This document shows, in pieces, positions 45,275 through 53,424 of a stretch of 64,000 nucleotides of DNA (position 1 is its first letter; each line of letters starts with the position of its first letter). Under the pieces are notes generated by a model, which saw nothing but the letters and a program-made list of their open reading frames with translations, was not told where the DNA came from and made no database searches. Origin of the DNA: Burkholderiaceae bacterium 16 (GTDB lineage Bacteria > Pseudomonadota > Gammaproteobacteria > Burkholderiales > Burkholderiaceae); NCBI GenBank assembly GCA_000955785.1, contig JYOD01000017.1, forward strand, positions 124,132 to 188,131, given 5' to 3'. Made by a program: the position numbers and the translations under genes.

Positions 45275-46087
45275 ATGAACCTGCGCGCATTGCTTTCAAC
45301 GCTCCTGGCCGCCACGGCGGCGCTTGCCATTGGCGCCGCCCCGGCGCTGGCTGCCGACAAGACCATCAAGGTAGGCGTGCGCGGCGGCGTGGATGAGGAG
45401 ATCTGGGAGGTGGTCACACAGGTGGCCAAGAAGCAGGGCCTCAATGTGCAGCCGATCGTGATCACCGGCACCGCGAGCCCCAACGAAGCGCTGAACAACG
45501 GCGACCTCGACGCCAATGCCTTCCAGCACATCCCATTCCTGCGCGACCAGGTGAAGCAGCGCGGCTACAAGATCGTGGCGGTGGCGGATACGCTGATCTC
45601 GCCGATCGCCTTCTACTCGCGCAAGTACAAGTCGCTGGAGTCGCTGCCGCAGGGCGCGCGCCTTGGCATTCCCAATGACCCGAGCAACCAGACCCGCGCG
45701 CTGGTGATCCTGCGCGATCACGGCCTGATCAAGCTGCGCGATGGTTTCGACCCCTACACCGGCACTGCCGCGCTGGCCGACGTGACCGCCAACCCGAAGA
45801 AGCTGGACCTGGTGGAAAGCGCCTCGGTGGTGCTGGCGCGCTCGTTGCCTGACGTCGACGCCGCGGCGGTGGTCAACACCTTTGCCTATCAGGCCGGCCT
45901 GATCGCCACGCGCGACGGCATTGCCGTGGAGAAGAAGGAGCACAACCCCTACGTGAACGTCATCGCGGTGCGCGAGCGCGACAAGGCCGCGCCGTGGGTG
46001 GCGCCGCTGATCAAGGCGTACCACTCGGACGAGGTGCGCAAGTTCATCCTGACCAAGTTCCAGGGCTCGGTGATTCCGGCGTTCTGA
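45275..46087 (+). CDS. metQ: MetQ/NlpA-type ABC substrate-binding protein
   Basis: 270 residues from the ATG at 45275 (AAGGTG ribosome binding site). The signal peptide ends APALAADK and lacks the cysteine of a lipobox, so it is a soluble periplasmic binder, unlike most MetQ lipoproteins. Family features: IKVGVRGGVDEEIWEVV, DLDANAFQHIPFL and VVNTFAYQAGL. Followed by matching ATPase and permease genes. Methionine or a related sulfur compound is the default substrate but is not proven. Confidence 0.88.
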   Translation: MNLRALLSTLLAATAALAIGAAPALAADKTIKVGVRGGVDEEIWEVVTQVAKKQGLNVQPIVITGTASPNEALNNGDLDANAFQHIPFLRDQVKQRGYKIVAVADTLISPIAFYSRKYKSLESLPQGARLGIPNDPSNQTRALVILRDHGLIKLRDGFDPYTGTAALADVTANPKKLDLVESASVVLARSLPDVDAAAVVNTFAYQAGLIATRDGIAVEKKEHNPYVNVIAVRERDKAAPWVAPLIKAYHSDEVRKFILTKFQGSVIPAF

Positions 46088-46147
46088 GCTTCGGATTTCC
46101 GATTTCCGATTGTTATTTTTCCTGCTATTTCCAGGAGGATCCTGATC

Positions 46148-47017
46148 GTGTCACAGGTGCTACCGCTGCAATCCAGTCCGCCGCATATCGTCTTCGCGCA
46201 TCTCGGCAAGCGCTATGCGGGCGCGCAGGCTCCGGCACTGGAGGATGTTTCCTTCACGGTGGCGCGCGGCGAGATATTCGGCATCATCGGCCGCAGCGGC
46301 GCGGGCAAGTCCACGCTGCTGCGCACCATCAATATGCTGGAGCGCCCGGGCACCGGGCAGGTTCGCGTGGATAACGTGGACGTGGGCGGACTCGATGAAA
46401 ACGGCCTGGTGGCGCTGCGGCGGCGCATCGGCATGATCTTCCAGCATTTCAATCTGCTCTCGGCCAAGACCGTGTTCGAGAACGTTGCCTTGCCCTTGCG
46501 CGTGGCGGGCGTGCCGCGCGCGGAGATTGCGCCGCGCGTGATGGCGCTGCTGGAACTGGTGGGACTGGCCGGCAAGGCGCAGGTCTATCCGGCCACACTC
46601 TCGGGCGGGCAGAAGCAGCGCGTGGGCATTGCGCGCGCGCTGGTGCACCGGCCCGAGATCCTGCTGTGCGATGAAGCCACCTCGGCGCTGGACCCGGAAA
46701 CCACGGAGTCCATCCTGGCGCTGCTGCGCGACATCAATCGCCAACTGGGCCTGACCGTGGTGCTGATTACGCACGATATGGCGGTGATCCGCCAGGCTTG
46801 CGACCGTGTGCTGGTGCTCGACCACGGCCGCGTGGTCGAACTCGGCGACGTGTGGCAGGTATTTGCCGAGCCGCAAGCCGACGCCACGCTGGCTTTGCTG
46901 CGGCCGCTGCGGCTGGAGATGCCGGCCCCGGCCGGTGTGAATTCGAATTCCAATGCGGCGTACGCGGGTGCGCGCGCCGGCCATTCCGAGGTACGCGGCT
47001 ATGCTGCCCATTGTTGA
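46148..47017 (+). CDS. metN: MetN-type ABC transporter ATPase, short form
   Basis: 289 residues from a GTG start with an AGGAGG ribosome binding site. Walker [11 protein letters not shown]-loop FQHFNLL, signature [15 protein letters not shown], Walker [12 protein letters not shown] and the H-loop LITHD are all present. The C-terminal NIL/C2 regulatory domain of full MetN (about 340 residues), which binds methionine and inhibits transport, is missing; a short low-complexity tail replaces it. So feedback inhibition is probably absent. Confidence 0.9.
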   Translation: MSQVLPLQSSPPHIVFAHLGKRYAGAQAPALEDVSFTVARGEIFGIIGRSGAGKSTLLRTINMLERPGTGQVRVDNVDVGGLDENGLVALRRRIGMIFQHFNLLSAKTVFENVALPLRVAGVPRAEIAPRVMALLELVGLAGKAQVYPATLSGGQKQRVGIARALVHRPEILLCDEATSALDPETTESILALLRDINRQLGLTVVLITHDMAVIRQACDRVLVLDHGRVVELGDVWQVFAEPQADATLALLRPLRLEMPAPAGVNSNSNAAYAGARAGHSEVRGYAAHC

Positions 47018-47654
47018 CAAGTACATACGCGCACTGGGCGAGACCCTGCTGATGGTGAGCAGTTCGTGCCTGGTGGTCTTCGTGGCGGGCATTGCGCTGG
47101 CGATCGTGTTGACGCTGAGCGCGCCGGGCGGCTTGCGGCCCCGGCCGCGGCTGTACCGCGCGCTGTCCGCGCTGGTCAATACCTTCCGCTCGATCCCCTT
47201 CATCATCCTGCTGGTGGCGATGCTGCCGGTGACGCGGCTGATCGTCGGCACCACCATGGGCACCTGGGCGGCGGTGGTGCCGCTGAGCGTGCACCTGATT
47301 CCCTTCTTCGCGCGCATCGCGCAGGTGAGCCTGAACGAGATCGATCCGGGCTTGATCGAGGCCGCGCGCGCCATGGGCTGCCGGCGCTGGCATATCGTGC
47401 GGCACGTGCTGCTGCCCGAGGCGCTGCCGGGTATCGTCGGCGGCGCCACGGTCAGCGTGATCGCCATGATCGGTTCCTCCGCCATGGCCGGCGCGGTGGG
47501 AGCCGGCGGCCTTGGCGACCTTGCCATCCGCTATGGCTACGAGCGCTACGAGACCGCGGTGATGTTCAACGTGATCGTCATCCTGGTGGCGCTGGTGACG
47601 CTGGTGCAGTTCGGCGGCGAACGGCTGGCACGGCGTTTCGACCACAAGCGCTGA
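47001..47654 (+). CDS. metI: MetI-type ABC transporter permease
   Basis: 217 residues, five membrane segments, with the permease EAA loop [26 protein letters not shown] that docks on the ATPase. The ATG at 47001 overlaps the metN end by 17 bases, showing translational coupling. It converges with the GST gene 21 bp later. Confidence 0.9.
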   Translation: MLPIVDKYIRALGETLLMVSSSCLVVFVAGIALAIVLTLSAPGGLRPRPRLYRALSALVNTFRSIPFIILLVAMLPVTRLIVGTTMGTWAAVVPLSVHLIPFFARIAQVSLNEIDPGLIEAARAMGCRRWHIVRHVLLPEALPGIVGGATVSVIAMIGSSAMAGAVGAGGLGDLAIRYGYERYETAVMFNVIVILVALVTLVQFGGERLARRFDHKR

Positions 47655-47675
47655 TCCGGCCAGCGCGTTCACCCG

Positions 47676-48377
47676 TCAGCGCACGGTCGAGGCATCCTGC
47701 CCGAACAGCACGCGCTTCGACGCTTCGTCGACTACCGGTGCGGTATTGATCGTCGTCGCCAGCGCGTAGGCGCGTTCGGTGGCGGGCCGCGCCCGTATGC
47801 GCGCAAACCAGTTTGCCAGGTGCGGGAAGTCATCGAGGTTCTGGCGCTGTCGTTCGTGCGGCACCACCCACGGGTAGCAGGCGATATCCGCTATCGAATA
47901 TTCGGCACCGCAGATGTATGCGCGACCGTCTGCCAAGTGCTTGTTCAGCACACCATATAGCCGCGCCGTTTCCTTCACGTAGCGCTCGATGGCGTAGGGC
48001 AGTGGCTCGGGTGCGTATTGCACGAAGTGATGGTTCTGGCCGGCCATCGGCCCGAGCCCGCCCATCTGCCAGAACAGCCATTGCAGCGCCATGTTGCGGC
48101 CACGCAGGTCCGCCGGGATGAAGCGCCCGGTCTTGTCGGCCAGGTACAGCAGGATCGCGCCCGACTCGAAGGTGGAGACCGGCTCGCCGCCATCATCGGG
48201 CGCCTGGTCGACGATGGCCGGGATGCGGTTGTTCGGCGAGATCTTCAGGAAGGCGGGCTCGAACTGTTCGCCGCGGCTGATATTCACCGGGACCACGCGA
48301 TAGGGCAGGCCAGCCTCTTCGAGGAACATCGTGATCTTGTGGCCGTTGGGGGTGGTCCAGTAGTACAGATCGATCAT
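47676..48377 (-). CDS. Glutathione S-transferase family protein
   Basis: 233 residues. N-terminal thioredoxin-like domain with LYYWTTPNGHKITMFLEEAGLPY and the cis-proline loop RIPAIVD, then ESGAILLYLADKTG and an all-helical C-terminal domain. The pattern is close to the YfcG/Nu-class that reduces disulfides with glutathione. TPNG in the active loop fits that class, which uses Thr and Asn instead of Tyr or Ser. Confidence 0.9.
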   Translation of the reverse strand: MIDLYYWTTPNGHKITMFLEEAGLPYRVVPVNISRGEQFEPAFLKISPNNRIPAIVDQAPDDGGEPVSTFESGAILLYLADKTGRFIPADLRGRNMALQWLFWQMGGLGPMAGQNHHFVQYAPEPLPYAIERYVKETARLYGVLNKHLADGRAYICGAEYSIADIACYPWVVPHERQRQNLDDFPHLANWFARIRARPATERAYALATTINTAPVVDEASKRVLFGQDASTVR

Positions 48378-48552
48378 GTGGATGGTCCTGTTGTGGCGCA
48401 TGGCAGGCACTGGGAAACGGGAGGCCTGGACGGGCTTGCATGCAGGTGGATTATAGGATCGCCTCCCTTTCCCTGCTGCGGCCGGGACCAGCCGGCGTGG
48501 ACTGCCGCGGTGGCTGCCGGCATGCGCAGCCCGCTTCGCCGGGCGCTACGGC

Positions 48553-48690
48553 TCAGTTCGCCAGCGGCGGGCACGGCGCCGGATCGCTGCGCAGCGCCGC
48601 CAGCACGCGCGGGTCGCGGCTGGCGCGCAGCAGTAGCAATAGGGCCGCCAGCCCGAGGCCGGCCAGGGTAACGGCGGAGGTCGCGGGCAT
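48553..48690 (-). CDS. Candidate 45-residue membrane microprotein
   Basis: A short frame with an AGAGG ribosome binding site, product MPATSAVTLAGLGLAALLLLLR followed by a charged tail ending in PCPPLAN. It has one likely membrane helix. It starts 24 bases after the class II aldolase stop on the same strand, so it would be co-transcribed. No family recognised; chance cannot be excluded in GC-rich DNA. Confidence 0.35.
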   Translation of the reverse strand: MPATSAVTLAGLGLAALLLLLRASRDPRVLAALRSDPAPCPPLAN

Positions 48691-48714
48691 GAGGCCTCTG
48701 GCGTGCACTCGCGC

Positions 48715-49536
48715 TTATTGACGGTAAGATGGATCGCTGCGGTCGAGCTGCCGCAGCAGGGCGGCCCAGTGTTTGCGCGTGACCGGTCCGCCGGCGTTGT
48801 TCACCACCACGTCCGCCACCTTGCGGGCCACCGCATCCGGCGCGATCACCAGCGGCGCGCCACCGGACTGCGCGGCAAGCTGCGCGACGCAGGCACGCTC
48901 CAGCATGTGCAGTTCCTGGAAGGCTTGCGCAATGGTAGGCGCGCAAGTCAGCAGGCCGTGGTTGCGCAGGATGAAGATATCCTTGTCGCCCAGATCCGCC
49001 ACCAGCCGCGAGCGTTCGTCCAGATCGATGGCGATGCCCTCGTAATCGTGATACGCCACCCGGCCGAAGAAGCGCATGGCGTGCTGCGAGATCATCGGCA
49101 GCCCGTCGCGCTGGGCCGAGACGCCGATGCCGGCGGCGGTGTGGGTATGCAGCACGCAGCCCACGTCGTGGCGCGCGCCGTGGATGGCGCTGTGGATCAC
49201 GTAGCCGGCGGGGTTGATGCCAAGGCCGGTGTCGTCGCGCAGGATCCGGCCGTCGATATCGACCTTGACGAGGTTGGATGCAGTGATCTCGTCGAACGTC
49301 AGGCCATAGGCATTGATCAGGAAATGCTCGTGCGGACCGGGAACGCGCGCGGAGAAATGGGTGTAGATGTGATCGGTCCAGCGGAACTGCGCCGCCAGCC
49401 GGTAGGCCGCCGCCAGCTCCACGCGCACAGCCCATTCATCGGGCGAGACCTCGGCCTGGACAGCGGGGAAGTGCAGGGCGGGAAGGGACGGGCTGGTGTC
49501 AAGCCAGGCCAGCTGCGGTTCGGTGACGGCGTTCAT
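48715..49536 (-). CDS. Class II aldolase/adducin family protein
   Basis: 273 residues from the ATG at 49536. Zinc ligands are in HTHTAAGIG and the later FILRNHGLLT histidine. The N-terminal YRLAAQFRWTDHIYTHFSARVPG is typical of the family, which includes fuculose-1-phosphate aldolase and various decarboxylase/aldolase enzymes. Substrate unknown. Divergent from a Bug-type binding protein. Confidence 0.87.
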   Translation of the reverse strand: MNAVTEPQLAWLDTSPSLPALHFPAVQAEVSPDEWAVRVELAAAYRLAAQFRWTDHIYTHFSARVPGPHEHFLINAYGLTFDEITASNLVKVDIDGRILRDDTGLGINPAGYVIHSAIHGARHDVGCVLHTHTAAGIGVSAQRDGLPMISQHAMRFFGRVAYHDYEGIAIDLDERSRLVADLGDKDIFILRNHGLLTCAPTIAQAFQELHMLERACVAQLAAQSGGAPLVIAPDAVARKVADVVVNNAGGPVTRKHWAALLRQLDRSDPSYRQ

Positions 49537-49721
49537 GCGGCGCTCCGGCGTGTGGGGATGGTGCCGCAACATCATACGGCTGCGGGTCAGGCTTGCCAAC
49601 GCCGCAATCGGCATATGGAAATGCGCTGGCGGAGCTTGTGCGCGCGGCCGCCGACGCGGCATCCCGTAGAATCCGTTGCAGCGCATGAACAACACATAAA
49701 ACGAAAAAACAGGAGAGCCCC

Positions 49722-50684
49722 TTGAAGAAGCCCCTTTCCCTGATCGCTGCCGCCGCACTGACGCTGGCCGGCACGCTTGCCCATGCAGCCTACCCCGAGC
49801 GGCCCATCAAGCTGATCGTGCCTTTCCCGCCGGGGCAGGCCACCGATATCTTCGCGCGCGCGCTGGCCGAGCGCCTGGGCAAGCAGCTTGGCCAGCCGAT
49901 CGTCGTGGACAACCGCGCCGGTGCCGGCAGCAACCTCGGCATGGAGCTGGCCGCGCACGCCGCGCCCGATGGCTACACGCTGGTCATGGCCGGCAGTGCC
50001 ATGGCGATCAACCAGACCCTGTACAAGAAGCTGAACTACAACCCGCGCCAGGACTTCCAGCCGATCTCGGGGGTGTTCTCGGTGCCGCTGGTGTTCCTCG
50101 CTACGCCGGCTTCGGGCATCGTCTCGCTGCGCGACCTGATCGCCAGGGCCAAGGCCGCGCCCGGCAAGTACAGCTACGCTAGCGCCGGCGTGGGCGGTAC
50201 CCAGCATCTCTCCGCCGAGATGCTCAAGGCCCAGGCCGGCATCTTCATGGTGCACATTCCCTACAAAGGCAGCGGCCCGGCGCAGGCGGACTTCCTTGGC
50301 AACCAGATCCCGCTGATGGTGGATTCGGTGACGGCGGCGCTGCCGCTGATCCAGTCAAAGAAGGCCGTGCCGCTCGCGGTGACGGTGGCCAGGCGCACGC
50401 CGCAGCTGCCCAACGTGCCCACGGTGCGCGAGGAAGGCGTTGCCGGCTTCGAGGCGCTGGGCTGGGCCATCCTGATGGCGCCCAAGGGCCTGCCGCCCGC
50501 GCTGGTGAGCCAGCTCAACGCGGAAACGGTGAAGGCCTTGCAATCGCCGGAGCTGGCGAAGTTCATCACGGACCGCGGCTCGGAACCGATGCCGATGAGC
50601 CCGGAGGAAACCGGCAAGTTCCTAGACAGCGAGATTCGCAAGTGGGGCGCGGTGGTGAAGCGTTCCGGGGCGCAGGCAGACTGA
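49722..50684 (+). CDS. Bug/TctC-family periplasmic substrate-binding protein
   Basis: 320 residues. Signal peptide [22 protein letters not shown], then the family pattern [23 protein letters not shown] and ADNRAGAG-like [12 protein letters not shown]. Bug proteins bind carboxylates and amides and are greatly expanded in Cupriavidus and Bordetella, mostly as orphans without membrane partners, as here. The start is a TTG at 49722 with an AGGAGAG ribosome binding site; no ATG fits the signal peptide. Confidence 0.9.
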   Translation: MKKPLSLIAAAALTLAGTLAHAAYPERPIKLIVPFPPGQATDIFARALAERLGKQLGQPIVVDNRAGAGSNLGMELAAHAAPDGYTLVMAGSAMAINQTLYKKLNYNPRQDFQPISGVFSVPLVFLATPASGIVSLRDLIARAKAAPGKYSYASAGVGGTQHLSAEMLKAQAGIFMVHIPYKGSGPAQADFLGNQIPLMVDSVTAALPLIQSKKAVPLAVTVARRTPQLPNVPTVREEGVAGFEALGWAILMAPKGLPPALVSQLNAETVKALQSPELAKFITDRGSEPMPMSPEETGKFLDSEIRKWGAVVKRSGAQAD

Positions 50685-50784
50685 GTCGCGCGGGAGCAGG
50701 AAACGGAATCTTCCGGACTTCCGATTGACGCGCTGCGAAGGGTTTCCTACTCTGGGACAGTGTCCGGCGTCCAGGAGAAGACGG

Positions 50785-51414
50785 ATGAGCACAAATGCCT
50801 ACCCCAAGGCGATCACCGCGCTGCTCCTGGTCGACCCGTACAACGACTTCCTGTCGGACGAAGGTAAGCTCAACCGGCCCGCCCGGGCCGTGGCCGATGC
50901 CACCGGCACGGTCGGGAATATGCGCCGGGTGCTAGCCGCCGTGCGTGCGGCGGGCATCACGGTCTTCTACGTGCCGCATCATCGCGCCACGCCGGATGAT
51001 TTTGCCGGATGGAAGCACCTGTCACCCTACATGGCCGGCGCGCATCGCGTGCAGCCGTTCGCGGCGGGGTCCTGGGGAGGCGAATGGCATCCCGATTTCA
51101 TGCCGCAACCGCAAGACGTCATGGCCACCGAACATTTCGGCTCCAGCGGCTTTGCCAACACCGACCTTGACCATCAGCTCCGGCGGCGTGGCATGGAGCA
51201 TCTGATCATGATCGGCATGCTGGCGAACACCTGCATCGAGACCACCGCGAAATTCGGCGCCGAGCTGGGCTACCACATCACGCTGGTAAAGGACGCGACC
51301 GCGGCGTTCTCTCCGGAAGCCATGCACGCCGCCCACGAGATCAACGGCCCGACGTATGCCCACGTGATCCTGACGACGGACGAACTGCTGCCGCAACTGC
51401 AGGCAGCGAGCTAA
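50785..51414 (+). CDS. Isochorismatase-family cysteine hydrolase
   Basis: 209 residues from the ATG at 50785 (AGGAGAAG ribosome binding site). Catalytic triad of the fold: D17 in LLLVDPYNDFLS, a lysine in the middle, and the cysteine in LANTCIETTAKFGAELGY. Members hydrolyse amides, ureides or isochorismate. Context does not fix the substrate. It ends at a broken GyrI-like gene on the other strand, whose stop overlaps it. Confidence 0.87.
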   Translation: MSTNAYPKAITALLLVDPYNDFLSDEGKLNRPARAVADATGTVGNMRRVLAAVRAAGITVFYVPHHRATPDDFAGWKHLSPYMAGAHRVQPFAAGSWGGEWHPDFMPQPQDVMATEHFGSSGFANTDLDHQLRRRGMEHLIMIGMLANTCIETTAKFGAELGYHITLVKDATAAFSPEAMHAAHEINGPTYAHVILTTDELLPQLQAAS

Positions 51415-51514
51415 AAGGCACGATGGCGCCAGAACGTGCCGATCGTCGGGCCGTAGGGACCGATGTGGCGCCGGTAGGCGACGCGTACGTCGGGTAGATG
51501 ATGCGGACTTCCAT
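51411..51514 (-). pseudogene. Fragment of a GyrI-like effector-binding domain gene
   Basis: A GGAGAG ribosome binding site and ATG at 51514 start MEVRIIYPTY. The next frame then continues VAYRRHIGPYGPTIGTFWRHRA, the hallmark of the AraC/GyrI effector-binding fold. A frameshift separates the two parts, and the rest of the domain (about 110 residues) is gone. The stop overlaps the stop of the convergent cysteine hydrolase. A decayed relic; a complete member of the family lies at 13.9 kb. Confidence 0.7.
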
Positions 51515-51595
51515 ATTGCGCTCTCCATGTGCTTGGTGGGAGCCGCCATGGTCGGTGAATGCACGGCCGTCCCTCAAACCGTCCCGAACATGGGA

Positions 51596-51622
51596 AAACG
51601 CCCCGCGCAAGGCGAGGCGTTT
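51596..51622. terminator. Hairpin between convergent genes
   Basis: AAACGCC and GGCGTTT pair around a GC-rich loop that adds further pairs (CGC/GCG). It is flanked by AT bases on both sides (GAAAA and TTTC), so it could terminate both the rightward hydrolase transcript and the leftward oxidoreductase transcript. Confidence 0.55.
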
Positions 51623-51626
51623 CAAC

Positions 51627-51658
51627 CGTTCAGTCGTTCACCCGTTCAGCCGTTCAAC
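51627..51658. repeat. Four 8 bp tandem repeats, CGTTCAnn
   Basis: CGTTCAGT, CGTTCACC, CGTTCAGC and CGTTCAAC lie head to tail, preceded by a near copy CGTTTCAAC. Non-coding, between the terminator hairpin and the oxidoreductase stop. Possibly slippage-derived. Confidence 0.75.
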
Positions 51659-51681
51659 CAGCCACGCGCGCTGCCGCACGC

Positions 51682-51709
51682 GAGCCAGCGCGGGCTGTCA
51701 CGCTGGCTC
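51682..51709 (-). terminator. Hairpin at the 3' end of the flavin oxidoreductase gene
   Basis: GAGCCAGCG and CGCTGGCTC form a perfect 9 bp stem with a 10-base loop that overlaps the stop codon of the leftward oxidoreductase gene. No T-run follows, so its role in termination is uncertain. Confidence 0.5.
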
Positions 51710-52763
51710 AGGCGAGCGCGGGGTAGTCGATATAGCCTTCGGCGCCCGGGTGGTAGTAGGTCTCAGGCTGCGGCGCGTTCAGCGGCGCGTCGATCTGCAG
51801 GCGGCGTGGCAGGTCGGGGTTGGCGATGAACAACTGGCCAAAGGCCACGGCATCGGCTTCGCCGGCTTGCAGCACATGCTCGGCCGTTTCCTTGGTCATC
51901 TGTTCGTTGGCGATATAGACGCCGCCGAAGGCCTTTTTCAGTGCAGGGCCGAGGCGGTTGTCGCCGAGCGCTTCACGCGAGCAGATAAAGGCGATGCCGC
52001 GCTTGCCGAGTTCGCGCGCCACATAGCCGAAGGTGGCGCCCAGGTCCGAGTCGCCCATGTCGTGGGCATCGGCGCGCGGCGCCAGGTGCACGCCCACGCG
52101 CGATGCGCCCCATACGCCGATGCAGGCGTCTGTCACTTCCAGCAGCAGGCGGGCGCGGTTCTCGATCGGGCCCCCGTAAGCGTCGGTGCGCTTGTTGGTG
52201 CTGTCCTGCAGGAACTGGTCGAGCAGGTAGCCGTTGGCGCCGTGCACTTCCACGCCGTCGAACCCGGCGGCCTTGGCGTTTTGCGCGCCGTGGCGGAAGG
52301 CCGCGACGATGCCGGGGATCTCATCGGTTTCCAGCGCGCGCGGCGTGACATACGGGCGCTTGGGGCGCACCAGGCTGACATTGCCCGCGGCCGCGGTGGC
52401 GCTGGGTGCTACCGGCAGTTCGCCGTCGAGGAAGACGGGGTCGGAAATGCGGCCCACGTGCCACAGCTGCAGGAAGATGCGGCCGCCGGCGGCGTGCACG
52501 GCATCGGTCACCAACTTCCAGCCGGCCACTTGCTCGTCGGACCAGATGCCCGGGGTATCTGCGTAGCCCACGCCTTGCGGGGTGACGGCAGTGGCTTCGC
52601 TGAGGATCAGGCCCGCCGAAGCGCGCTGCACGTAGTACTCGGCCATCAGGGCATTGGGCACGCGGCCGCCGCCCACCGCGCGCGAACGCGTCAGGGGCGC
52701 CATGATGACGCGGTTGGGAAGATCGAGGTCGCCGATACGGATCGGATCAAAGAGTGTTGGCAT
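51708..52763 (-). CDS. Old Yellow Enzyme-family ene reductase (NemA-like)
   Basis: 351 residues from the ATG at 52763. TIM-barrel FMN enzyme with the N-terminal LFDPIRIGDLDLPNRVIMAPLTRSR, active-site pair in VEVHGANGYLLDQFLQDSTNKRTDAYGG (H and N that bind the substrate) and the C-terminal ADAVAFGQLFIANPDLP phosphate loop. It reduces activated alkenes, nitro compounds or nitrate esters with NADPH. An ArsR regulator lies 88 bp upstream on the same strand, so it is probably induced by electrophiles. Confidence 0.92.
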   Translation of the reverse strand: MPTLFDPIRIGDLDLPNRVIMAPLTRSRAVGGGRVPNALMAEYYVQRASAGLILSEATAVTPQGVGYADTPGIWSDEQVAGWKLVTDAVHAAGGRIFLQLWHVGRISDPVFLDGELPVAPSATAAAGNVSLVRPKRPYVTPRALETDEIPGIVAAFRHGAQNAKAAGFDGVEVHGANGYLLDQFLQDSTNKRTDAYGGPIENRARLLLEVTDACIGVWGASRVGVHLAPRADAHDMGDSDLGATFGYVARELGKRGIAFICSREALGDNRLGPALKKAFGGVYIANEQMTKETAEHVLQAGEADAVAFGQLFIANPDLPRRLQIDAPLNAPQPETYYHPGAEGYIDYPALA

Positions 52764-52851
52764 GGCTGTTGGTCTTGGTACCGAGGAGGGTGGATGAAGG
52801 TGAAGCACCATGGCATTGGTGCGGATTCGGGCGCTTGCGCGCCGCCAGGTC

Positions 52852-53202
52852 TCACAGATCGCTATGCATGTGATCCAGAAATGCCTGGATGGTCTCTTCG
52901 TTGCGCTTGAAAAAAATCCATTGGCCAACCCGCTTGGACGTCACCAGGCCGGCGCGCTGCAGCGTGGCGAGATGCGCCGACACGGTGGATTGCGACAAGC
53001 CGGTGCGCGCGTCGATCAGGCCCGCGCAGACGCCCAGCTCGAGCGGGTAGTCCTGTATGGCGAAGTTCTCCTGCGGCGATTTCAGCCAGGCCAGGATATT
53101 GCGCCGCACCGGGTTTGCCAGCGCTTTGTGGATAGCGTCGATGTCGATCGGGTTCGAGTCGGAACTCGCGTCGGGGGTGGCTTCAGGGTTCACTACCGTC
53201 AC
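52852..53202 (-). CDS. ArsR-family transcriptional repressor
   Basis: 116 residues. Winged helix with HKALANPVRRNILAWL, a recognition helix around TGLSQSTVSAHLATLQRAGLV and the wing KRVGQWIFFKRNEE. A single cysteine in the region ELGVCAGLID, before the recognition helix, could be the electrophile or thiol sensor. First gene of a unit with the Old Yellow Enzyme gene and divergent from an MFS exporter; likely represses both through the dyad at 53260-53279. Confidence 0.9.
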   Translation of the reverse strand: MTVVNPEATPDASSDSNPIDIDAIHKALANPVRRNILAWLKSPQENFAIQDYPLELGVCAGLIDARTGLSQSTVSAHLATLQRAGLVTSKRVGQWIFFKRNEETIQAFLDHMHSDL

Positions 53203-53259
53203 GGAAGGGATCGCTGTTTCGCAGACAGGCGAAACAAATATCTGCTTCTCACAAAATTA

Positions 53260-53279
53260 ATATCGTGACTATACGATAT
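53260..53279. promoter_or_regulatory. Candidate ArsR operator
   Basis: ATATCGT-N6-ACGATAT is a perfect 7 bp inverted repeat in the AT-rich gap between the ArsR gene (57 bases away) and the MFS gene. Size and placement fit an ArsR-family site controlling both directions. Confidence 0.6.
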
Positions 53280-53424
53280 ACGTCGGAACTTTGCCGGAGG
53301 GGCTAAAACATCACCAATTGGCCCTATTGGAGAAAGGTTTTGGCGAAATCCAAGCTGGTTGCTTTAAGAAACCATGGCGGTTAGACTTCACTCGGTTTTT
53401 TTACGAAACCAGATGGAGCCTGTC

